From Gigaspora margarita (taxonomy: Eukaryota > Glomeromycota > Glomeromycetes > Diversisporales > Gigasporaceae): a stretch of 64,000 bases of DNA. This document shows positions 34,153 through 45,463 of this stretch, piece by piece. Both the position numbers and the translations under genes were made by a program. The notes below the pieces were generated by a model. The model was not told where the DNA came from. It was given only the letters and a program-made list of their open reading frames with translations, and ran no database searches. Where the stretch lies: NCBI GenBank assembly GCA_009809945.1, contig WTPW01000767.1:33595-97594 (forward strand), read 5' to 3'. Every line of letters begins with the position of its first letter. Positions within the stretch are counted from its first letter, which is position 1.

Positions 34153-34561
34153 ATTTCACGCCATACTAAAATTTTTACTGATGACGTAATAGCCGTGGAA
34201 AAATTTTGGATATTTTCATGGCATTGCTTCATCATAAAAATATTCATCAGAAATGTTCATGGGAGAACATTAGGGGCCGTGGAATATATATATACTACTT
34301 ATATATTAAAATTCTAACTTTAATATGATCCCTCGTTAATATTACTATCGGCATGGATTTTATATTAATGAGGTCAACTGAATTAAAGTCCATCATTTTG
34401 CACCAATCAGATCTTTTCTAATAGTCGACTCTATGAAACCACCTTCTGCGCACTAACAAAAAAGATTCCTTGCAAAATTTTAAGCCCTACTTCGGTCATA
34501 ACCCTAACTTTAATAACGTAAAGTTTTATTACCTTAAAAATTCGATTGTTTGATTAGTGCG
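34153..34561. mobile_element. 409-bp insertion specific to unit 2
   Basis: Unit 1 lacks this block. It is bracketed by TCTGATAT (34145-34152 and 34562-34569), an 8-bp direct repeat. The minus strand carries the recurrent module at 34430-34515 (AAAATTTTGCAAGGAATC, TTTTTTGTTAGTGCGCAGAA, GGTGGTTTCATAG, with CTAACTTTAATAACG nearby). Clear terminal inverted repeats were not seen, so the class is open. Confidence 0.6.
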
Positions 34562-34939
34562 TCTGATATCACACATTTCACACCTTTCACATGATCTGCT
34601 TGAATTTTGGTGGCGATGATAGGTTTACTATAAAAATAATTTCTCTTCGATGTTCAAACAAGATATAAAAACAATAACTCAAGGTAAGTCACAGTTCNTT
34701 ATACTACCTGTGATAATTTGATAAAAGATAATTTTAATTGTGTATTTAATAATTTACTTGTTAAACCCATAATTATTATAAAAAGACGCTGGTACTTTTT
34801 ATGATACAATATTTAACCACCCAAAAGACAACGTTAATAAAGAAATCAAATCATTTTTTCGAGAATTTGAAGTATGTTCTCGATCATCATTTTACGATTA
34901 TTGTGTATTTATCCTGCCTAATCATCTTGAATATTTCAT

Positions 34940-35517
34940 TCAAATAGAAATAACAGAGAATATGGTAATCTCGAAAAATGCATAGTATTAGCTCAAGGTG
35001 CACCTGATAAATTTTCGAGCGGAACCTTTCTCTTTGATAAAAAGTTGAATGATATCAAAGAGAAATGTGAGTTTTTTTTTTTATCTTTTAATAAAACGTA
35101 ACTTATATCCAAATTTAAAACCATGAGAGTTATGTCTTTTTTTTTTTATTGTAAGTGAATAATGCAAAGCCAACTTTTACTTCATTATTGGAAGAACTTG
35201 AGACGTTAAAACAGGTGTGATACTATGAAACTGTGCAATTAAGATCAAACATTAATTATTTATTAAGTAAATTAAACGAGTTTTTCCTATATAGTCACGT
35301 CATCTCCGACAAGATCCATACCAGCAGGATCGCAAACAATTTATGGATAATCAAAATCAAGCAAAACAAGAATTTGACAATGAGTTTAAAGAACGAGAGC
35401 AAAAATTGATAAAGGAATATAGGACTATGATGGAGAAGCTTTGAGAGGTGTTTACGATCCTTCCGCTTCTGTTACATCTAATATAACTTCTGGGAGTAGT
35501 AGTAAACATAATGATTG
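34940..35517 (+). pseudogene. Small coiled-coil protein, possibly BLOC-1 subunit 5-like, copy 2 (damaged)
   Basis: Duplicate of 24392-24943: exon regions 34940-35066, 35156-35214 and 35295-35517. It keeps the seven codons QAKQEFD that copy 1 lost, so it shows the ancestral helix better (EFKEREQKLIKEYRTMME). However, a one-base deletion turns EEALRG into an early stop at 35442-35444 in place of the original at 35515-35517. The acceptor before the first exon has changed from TTCAG to TTCAT, so splicing there must fail or shift to a downstream AG. It is probably not functional; the loss of the last helix could still leave a shorter protein. Confidence 0.5.
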
Positions 35518-36231
35518 AACTCTTTGGAGTATTAATAAACATATTGATTGATAAATTATTATTTACTAACATGTTTAAGAAATTTAAATATTTAGGAATT
35601 TAAAATTAACCTCTATTTATCATCTAAATCCTTAAAAAGTATGCAATAGACATACTCATCAAAATCATAAAGATATACCAATGTATGAAATTCAAATCCT
35701 TTAATAGTTCTTAAAATTTTTAATGTTCTCAATATAGAAAATTTTAAATTTGTTTAAATATCACAACGTTCTCAATTAAAGAATATATTGAATTTCAACC
35801 AGGTATTGTAGTAATACTTTACTTTAAAAAGCATTAATCCACACATTACTTCATTCTGAAATAAACTAGTAAAAGTAAACCATACCAACAAATAAACAAA
35901 TTTTATGAATCTCTCTGGTCGCTTACGAATTACTCATCTTTTAAAACAAATAATCTATTGCATATATGAAAAAAAAATATATAAAGATCGTATAAAATTT
36001 TATATACTTGTATAACTATTTATTAAAAAAAAGATATCTAAAAATCAAATCAGCAGATATGTCTAAACTATATACTTATATAATATTTTTGTATAAATCA
36101 ACAAACCAGAATTGCAAAATTTTGCTTATACAAATTAGTCTGAAAAAAGCAAAAAACAAATAAAAATACAAAAATATAAAAACAGCAGTTCAAACCTGTT
36201 TTGGACCATTAATAAAAAATGTTAAAAAAGC

Positions 36232-36986
36232 AGCATAGCAGAAGTTCGTTTTGATTGGCTAAAATTTGAATAAATATGATTGGCGACGATAATTTATTTA
36301 TTCAGTCAATTGTAATTTTTAAAATACTTTTATTAGTAAAAATCGACGCCATATAAAAATTTTTTTTTTGTAATACGTGACGAAACAATAAACTTAAGCA
36401 ACCTATTTTTCGTCTTTAAACCTACTGTTTTTCAATGAGAGATACAGTGAGATACGGTAGTTCAAGAAACAAATGAGAAGTGAATATTTTGAAAGGTCGG
36501 GAAGGTGGTTTGGCGATCTAAGCAATTAGTAAGTGAAATTGTGAGATGTTGTTTTAACTGGGCTTGTTTACCTTACAAGTAAAAAAAAAGTACTATTTTG
36601 AATTACTATTTTAAACCTTTTATTGTATATATTTAGGCTATGAATATAATTTATAAAATAACGTTTATAGATACAAAAAAAATTGTAATAATGGTAGTGT
36701 TTAGGGTTTTTGGTATGCGTAATAATGTATTGCGAAGCTGATTTAAAGTATTTTTTGTAAAATAATATATTTATCATGTAATAAATAATATAGATATATA
36801 TTTCGTGAAATTTAAATTAAAATAGTAATTATTAAACTGTATTAAGTGTACTGTAAAAGCATCTTTAGAGAGTATTAAAAGTTCGTAATAAACTTTATCC
36901 GGGTATAGCCAGTAATCTATCCGAGGTGTGATCGACATTTTTCCGGGGTATTTTAACAACCAATCAAAACGAACTTCTGCTATGCT
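36232..36986. mobile_element. MULE-type MITE, long inverted ends and 9-bp duplication
   Basis: Ends AGCATAGCAGAAGTTCGTTT(TGATTGG) and the exact inverse at 36960-36986, flanked by TAAAAAAGC on both sides (36223-36231 and 36987-36995). The 755-bp interior has a (G)TGAGATAC direct repeat and AT-rich sequence but no transposase. The host is an H-type element fragment. Nine-base duplication plus long ends argue for Mutator-type mobility. Confidence 0.8.
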
Positions 36987-37814
36987 TAAAAAAGCAATTT
37001 TATTTATATATTAGTTTAATCTAAACCACTTTAATACTAATTAGGCTCTAACTCTAACTTTAATTAAAATTTTAAAAAATTATATAGATATATAGCTTTA
37101 GCTATTCTCCAAAAAAGAGGGACATCTAAATCAGGGGCAATTCATATTTCTTAATAATTTTCTCAATTAACTTTAGGGTTAGGGTCATCTTATATTAGGG
37201 TTAGGTTGGGTTTTAGATAGTTATATATTAGTGTTTCGGGAGAAATCCATTTCCAAAATCTGAAAGGTGAAACCAAAATGCTCCCAAAGGCGAAATAAAT
37301 CCAAAATTTCCAAAATTTCCAATATTTCTGAATTTGGCAAAACTTCTGAAACCTGGTGAAACCTCTAAAACCTGGCAAAACCAAAATGGCGAAATTTTTG
37401 AAACTTTTTCGATTTTTTTTTTTACTTTTTTGGATTTTTATTGTGGTATTACAGAATTATAAGTTATTTCATAATTTATTTTGTAATTATAACATTAATC
37501 CTATGCGTTGACAATAGTCACAATAGGGTTATTATTGTGAGGATAACCTGTTTTGTGGCTTATATGAAAAAGTAATAGTATATGATTGTATGCAATGAAG
37601 ATGATAGATATGCATGTGATAAATATTATAGGTGCAGTACTACATATGTACGTATGCATGCGGCAGAGATTATAAAGATACATGTGGGAGTAAATGGTAA
37701 ATCTCAGTGCTTTTTTACTTCACTTGTCTTGTCACTTGTTCTCTTCGATGCCTGATTATAATCTGGCTCCTATCCCTCCCACCTTCTCTCTTATTCATTG
37801 CACCTAGTGCCCTG

Positions 37815-38180
37815 CCTGTTGTCATGTGTAATGAGTTGAATGTGCCATACTATTTTATGTTGACGTTATCATGTGTACTGAGTTGAAGCATGGGTCAACT
37901 CACTACACTTATAAAAGTTAATATTGCCATGTGTAAAGAGTTTAATGCGCTGCTATATAAAAATTGATATTATGTGTAATAAGGTGAATGCGCCACACCA
38001 TAGCATGAACTCGAACTCACTATTATAAAAATTGATGTTGTATGTAACGAGTGAATGTGCCATATCCTAAGTGTGGGCTTGAACTTGCAAAAAAAAAAAA
38101 AAAAACAGAATGCGCCACTCCTGTAAAATTCCCACACCTTAGCGTTAGCGATCCTAAATTATGCTTCATCACCTGAGCAT
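37815..38180. repeat. Degenerate minisatellite, about 75-bp unit
   Basis: Roughly four imperfect tandem copies of a unit with ATGTGTAATGAGTTGAATG, GCGCCACACC, GAACTCACTA and TATAAAAATTGATATT. Spacing drifts because of indels; an A run interrupts the last unit at 38089-38106. The 62-residue minus-strand frame here reads through repeat. Confidence 0.55.
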
Positions 38181-38433
38181 ATTCACGTGTACATAGAGTT
38201 GTTATGAGCACAATATGTAATAGCAGAAGAGAAAGTGATGAAGTGGAGCACTACTCCCATCATGTATCTTCATAATGTCTAATAAAGACAGCATTTAATA
38301 TGAAAACTGAGCGAGAATAATTGATTTTCTCTATCTCTTAATACAGTGTGTAGGCAACATAGCTTGCCAAAACATTGTAATATGTGAAATATACATACGA
38401 ANAATAATACTAGGTAAAATAACTTAACTTATA

Positions 38434-38629
38434 CAGTCGACCTCCTATAAGATCACACGTTTTTTGACTTAAGAACTTTTTTTAAAATGTGCTTATTAAA
38501 GTAACTGTGCTTTTATAGAAGTATTTTTTATATGTTTAATAGTAAATTAACTTTAACAAAAATGTGATATAGAGAGGAGTTGTTATATGATGTGATTGTA
38601 GAGGAGGTGATCTTATGGGAGGTCAACTG
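38434..38629. mobile_element. Tc1/mariner (pogo-like) MITE, 196 bp
   Basis: Terminal inverted repeats CAGTCGACCTCCTATAAGAT and, inverted, CAGTTGACCTCCCATAAGAT, with TA immediately outside both ends (38432-38433 and 38630-38631). CAGT ends plus TA duplication fit pogo/Tigger-type non-autonomous elements. No ORF. Confidence 0.8.
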
Positions 38630-38639
38630 TATATAATTT

Positions 38640-38930
38640 CAAATATTTACAATATTAAATATTTATTTAAAATTTATAGTATTAAATATATTTAAACTAA
38701 AAAAAATATAATTTAATAAAATATTTATTTAAAATTTATAGTATTCATATATTTAAGATAAAAAAAATATACATAATTTAAAATAAAAGAAAAAATTCTT
38801 AACTATAATAATATAAAATAAAATTTATAAAATTTAAAATATAATATTAAAATTTATAAAATAAAATTTATAAAATTTAAAATATATAAGATAAAAATTT
38901 TAAAAATATATAAATAATAGATAAGTTTAT
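38640..38930. repeat. AT-only tandem-like sequence
   Basis: Repeated AAATTTATAAAATTTAAAATAT words with less than 5% G+C. Nothing coding. Confidence 0.6.
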
Positions 38931-39431
38931 TAGAATTAGGATTTGCAAAAATTACTTAACAAATAAAGGAAATGATCGCTATTCACATATTGCAGATATA
39001 TAAGTGTTATGCTCTGTTTCACTATGCACTAGGTATTTTTTCTAATAAATTTTCTAATATTAAATTTTGGAACTTTCACCAGGTTTTGGTTTTGCCAATT
39101 TTCGAATATTTTGCTAGGTTTCAGACATTTCGCCAGATTTCAGACATTTCACCAGTTTCGCCAGTTTTGGAATTATCAGATTTTCAGGCTTTTGGACAAA
39201 ACGTATTTTGTCCTATTTTAGAAATTTCACCTGGCTGAAATATGTAATTTCGCCTAAAACACTATTATATATAAGCAAAATTGCCTTCCTGATATTTTTA
39301 CTTAACCTGTCTGAGGTAGGTTAGACTACCGTTTTTGTATTTTTTCATTTTTTGCTTCACTAGCAATCTTCAAAATTCTGTAATTTGATTGGTTATAATC
39401 ACGTGAATTTGCCCCCACTTTAGACAACCCC

Positions 39432-39718
39432 CAAAAAAGAAGATGTCTAAAGTGGGAGCAACTCATAATTCTTAATAATTTTCTTGATTAACTTTCAGGT
39501 TAGGGTCATCTTATATTAGAGTTAGGTTTGGTTAAATAGTTATATATAAGCAAAATTGGCTTCCCGATATTTTTACTTAACCTATCTGAGGTAGATTAGA
39601 CTATCATTTTTTGTATTTTTTAGGTTTTTCATTTTTTGCTTCACTAGCGATCTTCAAATTCTGTAATTTGATTGGCTGTGATCACATGAATTTCCCTGCT
39701 TTAGATAACCCCCAAAAA
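39432..39718. mobile_element. H-type MITE, copy 2 (uninterrupted)
   Basis: A head-to-tail neighbour of copy 1. The left end AAAGAAGATGTCTAAAGTGG is mirrored by CTTTAGATAACCCCCAAAAA at the right. It includes TCAGGTTAGGGTCATCTTAT and CTTAACCTATCTGAGGTAGA in the same order as copy 1, giving the intact length of about 287 bp. Confidence 0.65.
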
Positions 39719-39844
39719 GGCAATTTAATTTATAAATAAATAAGGCAAAACATAAAAAATAGCAATCTATCACCATGGCAACCCTTATATGATCAACTAA
39801 TTATTTTTGAAATCAGTGATCATATAAGATTATAGATAGTTGTG

Positions 39845-40070
39845 AAATTAAATTTTAATTTTGAAAATTTCAATAGTTAAAAATTAAATTCAAACTGTTA
39901 AAACTGAAATTATTTTTAATAGTTGAAATTAATCCAACAGTTGAAATTAATTTAGTAGTCAAAATTAATTTAACAGTTGAAATTAATTAACCATCAAAAT
40001 TAATTCAACTGTTAAAATAATTTAATTATTAAAATTAATTTGGCTGTTTAAAATTAATACAAATGTAGTT
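39845..40070. repeat. Minisatellite of TTGAAATTAATTTAACAG-like units
   Basis: About ten imperfect tandem copies of an 18-22-bp unit, with GTTGAAATTAATTTA and its inverse variants (TCAACTGTTAAAATAA) mixed in. No coding potential. Confidence 0.6.
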
Positions 40071-40463
40071 ACTATATATAGCTATCTAGGGTTCCAAACT
40101 TTTTGACCCATTTTTTTTACTATATTTAATTAATAATTTTAGAGAACTGATCTTTTTAAGCTGTTTTTAATTATTATTGAAGTTCCAGAAGAGTAACTTT
40201 TCTACAAATTTCTAGATAGAGTTTTGCAATCCTCATATTAGTTTTTGAGTTATCTAAATTCTAAAATCAAACAAAATGGGTCAACTGGGTAACCATGACC
40301 CATTTTTTACATTTTTATAGATTAGATAGCTCGAAAATAATAGAAAATCTGAGAACATTTATTATAATTTATATAAAATTATTATTTATCTGTAAATTTT
40401 ATTATTAATAAAGAGATAATTGAAAAAACCCAGAATTTTAAAAATCTAGACCAAATATGGCAT

Positions 40464-40895
40464 TAGGGTTCCTCAAATTCAAATCAAATCAAATATTGGG
40501 TCAATTTGATTTTGATCAAATCAAATTGACCCTGATTTGAATTTGATTTGATTCAAATATTTGGATTTGAATTTGATTTGAATTTGAATTTTTAATAGTA
40601 ATTTTCAAATCAAATCAAATATTTGTCAAATCAAATCAAATTTGGCCAAATTTGAATTTGATCAAATCAAATTGACCCTGATTTGAATTTGATTTGATTC
40701 AAATATTTGGATTTGAATTTGATTTGAATTTGAGTTTTTAATAGTAATTTTCAAATCAAATCAAATATTTGTCAAATCAAATCAAATTTGGCCAAATTTG
40801 AATTTGATCAAATCAAATATAGTCAAATTTGAATTTGAATTTGATCAAATATTTGATTCAAATATTTGAAGATCAAATCAAATTGTGGAACCCTA
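40464..40895. mobile_element. hAT-type CAAAT-palindrome MITE, copy 2
   Basis: Starts TAGGGTTCC, ends GGAACCCTA, and is flanked by perfect 8-bp duplications TATGGCAT (40456-40463 and 40896-40903). It is 147 bp longer than the copy at 5553-5837 because one internal block (TTTGATCAAATCAAATTGAC through CAAATTTGGCC) is repeated in tandem. Confidence 0.85.
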
Positions 40896-40903
40896 TATGG
40901 CAT

Positions 40904-42271
40904 GCAAAACCAGAACACCTAATTTGGAAGCCTATAGCTATCATTATAAAAATAGGTTGTTAATTTTCAATGTGTTACTTCAAAATTGTGTATATAGCAT
41001 TTTGCTGGTAATATGAACTTTTAATTCCTGCATTTTGACTAGCACAGGGCTGAACAATGCAGCATAAATAAACAAGAAGGATAAACAAAAGAGTGGATGT
41101 GGCTTTCTATCATCTTCTGGGTTTGGTAACTATGAGGTAACTACCAACACCAAGCCAATACAAATACAAATAAGTATTAATTAAATAGCAAGATAATCTT
41201 ATGAGCATATTTATACTTAATTAAATTGCTAATATATTTCATTTGTGATCTGATCCCATCCCAAAACAACTAAACAAAAAAAAAATCAAAACTTAGTCAT
41301 AAAGAAGAAATAGTTTGTATCTTGCTATTTTTGTTGCAATTACCTATTTTTATTTGTTAACTAGCCTGTATTATGCAAACAAGAAACTACTGGCCTTTAC
41401 TGCATTATGCCACTTCTGCTGCTTATGAGATGCCTAGCACAATCTCAATTGCTATTTTTTTGGATACATATCCCATGTCAGTTTATTTGCATATTAATTG
41501 CAACTAATATATGCATTCAGCATTCTTTAAATGATTTGAATGGTTAGTTTTATTAAAGATTAGTCATATAACAATAACAGTCACAGGACATGTCCATATA
41601 AAATGCTTTGCATTGCTATTATTTATAAATCAAATAAGTTGACTCACCTCAATTTTATATGTAAATTTATACAAAAAAATTATTTAAATTTAATTTTTGT
41701 AAATATATATATATAAACCTTTCTTTAAATTTTAAATATGTATTCTTTAGCCTTTAATAATCTTTAGTTTAAAGCCAAAGTTTTTAATTTCTGCTAGTTT
41801 GAAGTTAATCTTCTTTTAAAGTTAGTCAATTCTTTACTATGTTTTTTAAGTCAAATAAGTGACTCACCCTTTATAATAATATAATTAGTTAAAATAGTCT
41901 TTTAAAAATATGATAGGTGCCATTAAATAAAGGCTTCTTGTGCCCTAATTGAAAGTTAAAAAGAAGGTTCTTCTGATTCTAATAGTAGTTAAATCATCAA
42001 AATTGGCTTGGTGGTTCCCAAGATACTTGGGTCAAAGAAGAGAATATCATCAGCAAATTTTATATATAAATATATATCGATTACTAACCAGGTAAAATAT
42101 ATATCGATAATTAACACCCCTGCTGATTTTTATTGATAGTGATAGTAATTAATATATATCTGATATAGATATTAATCGATATATAACCAATATATAAATA
42201 GTGATTATAATCGATATATATCCATAATAGTTAATAATTAATATATAATCAATATAAAAACAATTAATATT
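40904..42271. other. AT-rich stretch without a gene
   Basis: I see no supported gene or delimited element. The last 190 bp (42080-42271) is dominated by ATCGATATAT/AATTAATATAT words, also found near 49330-49390, 52950-53020 and 53277-53340, so it is a short dispersed satellite-like sequence. Confidence 0.45.
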
Positions 42272-42519
42272 TTTGCCTAGAATTTTTAAACATATTTACA
42301 ATTTTTTAAATAAAATAAAAGTTTATTAAGAATATGGAGTATACTTTATTTATAGAATATTTTCTTTAAAATATATTTTATAAACTTTATTATAAAAATT
42401 TTAAAATTATTAATAAACTTTAAAGTAATAAAAGTTTGAAGTTTTTAATTTAAAATTTTTTCTACAGTCTACTCCCACAATAGTCATACCCGAAATAGTC
42501 ACATTTTCTTGAGACTATA

Positions 42520-43261
42520 TGGGGTGTGGTCAATTAAAACAGCCCATTTTTACAATTTTTTGAAAAATGAGTTTTTATTAGATTCATATAGTGTGGGACA
42601 CCTAAAGGCTTCCCAAACTTTATAAGCTAATAGCATTTAATATAAAAATAATATCAAAAAAATGGGCTGCTATTTTGTAGTTTAACTAATTTACTACAAC
42701 TTAGTGGCTCTAATTTTTTAAAACTTATTATAAAATTTTAATATATATGTGTTTAAAAGTGTGCTATTTTTATATGATACGGAAAAAATTACCTCAAAAT
42801 GGGACAAGTCACGTGTTTTGGCTCACTGCTATTGGTTAATTTTAAAATATTTTAAAATTAATTTTAAAAATTAATTTTAAAAATTAATTTTTAACCAATC
42901 AAAATGCAGGATTTCAAAAAAACATCAAATTTGATTATAAATTTTTGAAAATGGGACAAGTCATGTGACTTCTGCCTTTAGGTGTCCTGCACCGTATAAA
43001 TTTTGACATAATCGACATTTTTCAATTATAAATGAAAGTCGATATGCATAATAAAAAATCAAGATAATGTAAAATAAAAGGCTATGTAGAACCAGCACAT
43101 CACGAGATTGCCCGATAGTTACATGTTGCCTTTAACCAATCAAAATCATGAAATTTGATTAATTCCGGATCAGTCTGAAAATCAAAACAAATGATTAAAC
43201 TCAATTATATCTCAAAATAAGATATATGTAAAAATGGGCTGTTTTAATTGACCACACCCCA
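42520..43261. mobile_element. TGGGGTGTGG-ended MITE, long perfect inverted ends
   Basis: The left end TGGGGTGTGGTCAATTAAAA continues through CAGCCCATTTTTAC; the right end (43228-43261) is its perfect inverse. TATA flanks both sides, compatible with TA duplication. It holds the smaller element 42591-42992. No ORF. Confidence 0.75.
42591..42992. mobile_element. GGGACACCTAAAGGC-ended MITE, copy 1
   Basis: Inverted ends GTGTGGGACACCTAAAGGCT and GCCTTTAGGTGTCCTGCAC. The interior includes the palindromic AATTTTAAAAATTAATTTTAA run and GGGACAAGTCA(C/T)GTG words. A second copy in opposite orientation is at 45059-45463. Confidence 0.75.
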
Positions 43262-43395
43262 TATACCAATTATTTGCAGTAATATAAAATTAACTCTTGT
43301 TATAATCACATAATGTGACTATTATTATGTTTCTCTCACTATAGTCACATCAAGTTTCTGCCAGACAGTGTGACTATAGCGGGATTAGACTGTAT

Positions 43396-44452
43396 CAGTT
43401 AGGGTGCATGTCATACTGAGTGACAAATAATAGTAAAAATTATAATAAAAACATATAAATTTACTATAAACTTTAAGCAAAACATTCTTTTCGGCTTACA
43501 GATTAACTTTTTTTCAAACTTTGGGATTAAGCATATCGAGGATAGTAGATTAAGGTTATTTAGAACACTTTTTTAAAATTTTGCAAATTTTGTACAAATC
43601 GAAAATTTAACTTCGTGAAAAACAAATATTTGCTAATTTTAAGATGATGAATNNNNNNNNNNNNNNNNNNNNNNNNNNNNNNNNNNNNNNNNNNNNNNNN
43701 NNNNNNNNNNNNNNNNNNNNNNNNNNNNNNNNNNNNNNNNNNNNNNNNNNNNNNNNNNNNNNNNNNNNNNNNNNNNNNNNNNNNNNNNNNNNNNNNNNNN
43801 NNNNNNNNNNNNNNNNNNNNNNNNNNNNNNNNNNNNNNNNNNNNNNNNNNNNNNNNNNNNNNNNNNNNNNNNNNNNNNNNNNNNNNNNNNNNNNNNNNNN
43901 NNNNNNNNNNNNNNNNNNNNNNNNNNNNNNNNNNNNNNNNNNNNNNNNNNNNNNNNNNNNNNNNNNNNNNNNNNNNNNNNNNNNNNNNNNNNNNNNNNNN
44001 NNNNNNNNNNNNNNNNNNNNNNNNNNNNNNNNNNNNNNNNNNNNNNNNNNNNNNNNNNNNNNNNNNNNNNNNNNNNNNNNNNNNNNNNNNNNNNNNNNNN
44101 NNNNNNNNNNNNNNNNNNNNNNNNNNNNNNNNNNNNNNNNNNNNNNNNNNNNNNNNNNNNNNNNNNNNNNNNNNNNNNNNNNNNNNNNNNNNNNNNNNNN
44201 NNNNNNNNNNNNNNNNNNNNNNNNNNNNNNNNNNNNNNNNNNNNNNNNNNNNNNNNNNNNNNNNNNNNNNNNNNNNNNNNNNNNNNNNNNNNNNNNNNNN
44301 NNNNNNNNNNNNNNNNNNNNNNNAAAAAAGTTAATCTGTAAGCCGAAAAGAATGTTTTGCTTAAAGTTTATAGTAAATTTATATATTTTTATTATAATTT
44401 TTATTATGAACTAACACTCATATATTAACAGGTGTGACATATTCCCTGACTG
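43396..44452. mobile_element. CAGT-ended long inverted-repeat element containing an N gap
   Basis: The left arm starts CAGTTAGGGTGCATGTCATA and the right arm is the inverse of CAGTCAGGGAATATGTCACA. Further inward both arms share ATAAATTTACTATAAACTTT and TTCGGCTTACAGATTAACTT. The middle is 671 Ns (43653-44323). The arm sequence is related to the elements at 50532-52938, so the gap probably hides a similar palindromic interior that resisted assembly. Confidence 0.65.
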
Positions 44453-45058
44453 GTATAAAGCTTATCTTTAGATTTTTTTAAATTTTATATGTTCCCGTCT
44501 ATAAAAAAAATTTAACTTCTAATTAAAGTTCTAATTTTTACAAGTAAATCACAAAAGTTGCAATAATTAAAGCTGTAATCCTTTTAATAAATTACAATAT
44601 TGTGAACTCTTTCTAACAATCCCTTGTACCATTTTTTTTCATAAACACTAATCTACGAAAACTACATAGATAATGTGTCTAACTACTAGAAAATCAGAAT
44701 CTGATATAGGTCCAAAGCATATATAACACCTATTAAACAATTGTTATACTAACTGCAGATCATCACAGGACCTGTTAATCCTCAAATTTTATTGGCCGGA
44801 TCTGGCTAACATTGCATAGACGTGCATTCAAGTTTACTCGTACAGGTTGTCCTCGCTATGCTTTGGACAACAACAGAACTTCACTCATAGCAGCTAGGAC
44901 TAAAGGCCATTTACTGCATATTTTGGTTGTAACTAAAATAGAGTTGAAAAAGAGTCGAACCCTTGTAAGCAAGGTCTTCTGGCAGAAGACTATGGTATTA
45001 CCAAGCAAAGAAGTAATAGACAAGCCCTAGAGTTCAGTCAAAATTTACAGAAGCTCTA

Positions 45059-45463
45059 TGGTGCAAAACACCTAAAGGCGAAAGTCACGTGACTTGTCCT
45101 ATTTTCAAAATTTTATAATCAATTTGATGTTTTTTGAAATCCTGCATTTTGATTGGTTAAAAATTAATTTTTAAAATTAATTTTTAAAATTAATTTTAAA
45201 ATATTTTAAAATTAACCAATAGCAGTGAGCCAAAACACGTTACATGTCCCATTTTGAGGTAATTTTTTCTGTATCATATAAAAATAGCACACTTTTAAAC
45301 ACATATATATTAAAATTTTATAATAAGTTTTAAAAAATTAGAGCCACTAAGTTGTAGTAAATTAGTTAAACTACAACATAGCAGCCCATTTTTTTGATAT
45401 TATTTTTATATTAAATGCTATTAGCTTTTAAAGTTTGGGAAGCCTTTAGGTGTCCCGCATTAT
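45059..45463. mobile_element. GGGACACCTAAAGGC-ended MITE, copy 2 (inverted)
   Basis: Inverted counterpart of 42591-42992 with high similarity throughout, including AGCAGTGAGCCAAAACACG and AAAATTAGAGCCACTAAGTT. Ends GTGCAAAACACCTAAAGGC and GCCTTTAGGTGTCCCGCA. It interrupts the retroposon 44603-46582. Confidence 0.8.

Larger units (their letters stand above)
25446..36008. repeat. Tandem segmental duplication, unit 2 (10.6 kb with insertions)
   Basis: Same gene order as 17500-25445, but longer. It has gained a 2.06-kb nest of MULE-type elements at 30805-32864 and a 0.41-kb insertion at 34153-34561, both absent from unit 1, so those insertions came after the duplication. It keeps the Pro/Ser-rich 240 bp that unit 1 has lost. 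Its microsatellite is fully sequenced. Isolated N bases at 28393-28440 and 34698 mark uncertain calls. Confidence 0.9.
37228..39267. mobile_element. Element with GTGTTTCGGGAG / CACTATT ends inside the H-type MITE
   Basis: The left end TTAGTGTTTCGGGAGAAATC and the right end, inverted (TAGTGTTTTAGGCGAAATTA), are similar; both are followed inward by words such as AAACCTGG(T/C)(G/A)AAACC and their inverse TTTCACCAG. TATATA lies on each side. The 2-kb interior contains a minisatellite (37815-38180), a mariner-type MITE (38434-38629) and AT-rich repeats, but no gene. Confidence 0.5.
37110..39438. mobile_element. H-type MITE, copy 1, opened by a 2-kb element
   Basis: The left end AAAAAAGAGGGACATCTAAA is mirrored at the right by TTTAGACAACCCCCAAAAAA (39420-39438). 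Native sequence includes TTTAGGGTTAGGGTCATC and, after the insertion at about 37228-39267, CTTAACCTGTCTGAGGTAGG. Without the insertion the element would be about 290 bp, like its tandem neighbour at 39432-39718. Confidence 0.6.
42465..43392. mobile_element. CAGTCTA-ended TA-insertion element
   Basis: Ends CAGTCTACTCCCACAATAGT and, inverted at right, CAGTCTAATCCCGCTATAGT, with TA on both sides (42463-42464 and 43393-43394). Only about 190 bp is native; the rest is the nested element 42520-43261. Tc1/mariner-like MITE. Confidence 0.75.

Noticed and set aside
43644..44414. 256-codon frame
   Set aside because: Almost entirely Ns; the rest is an arm of an inverted-repeat element.
44812..45030. 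72-codon frame in the 5' part of retroposon R copy 1
   Set aside because: Not conserved in the other copy and without a recognisable motif.
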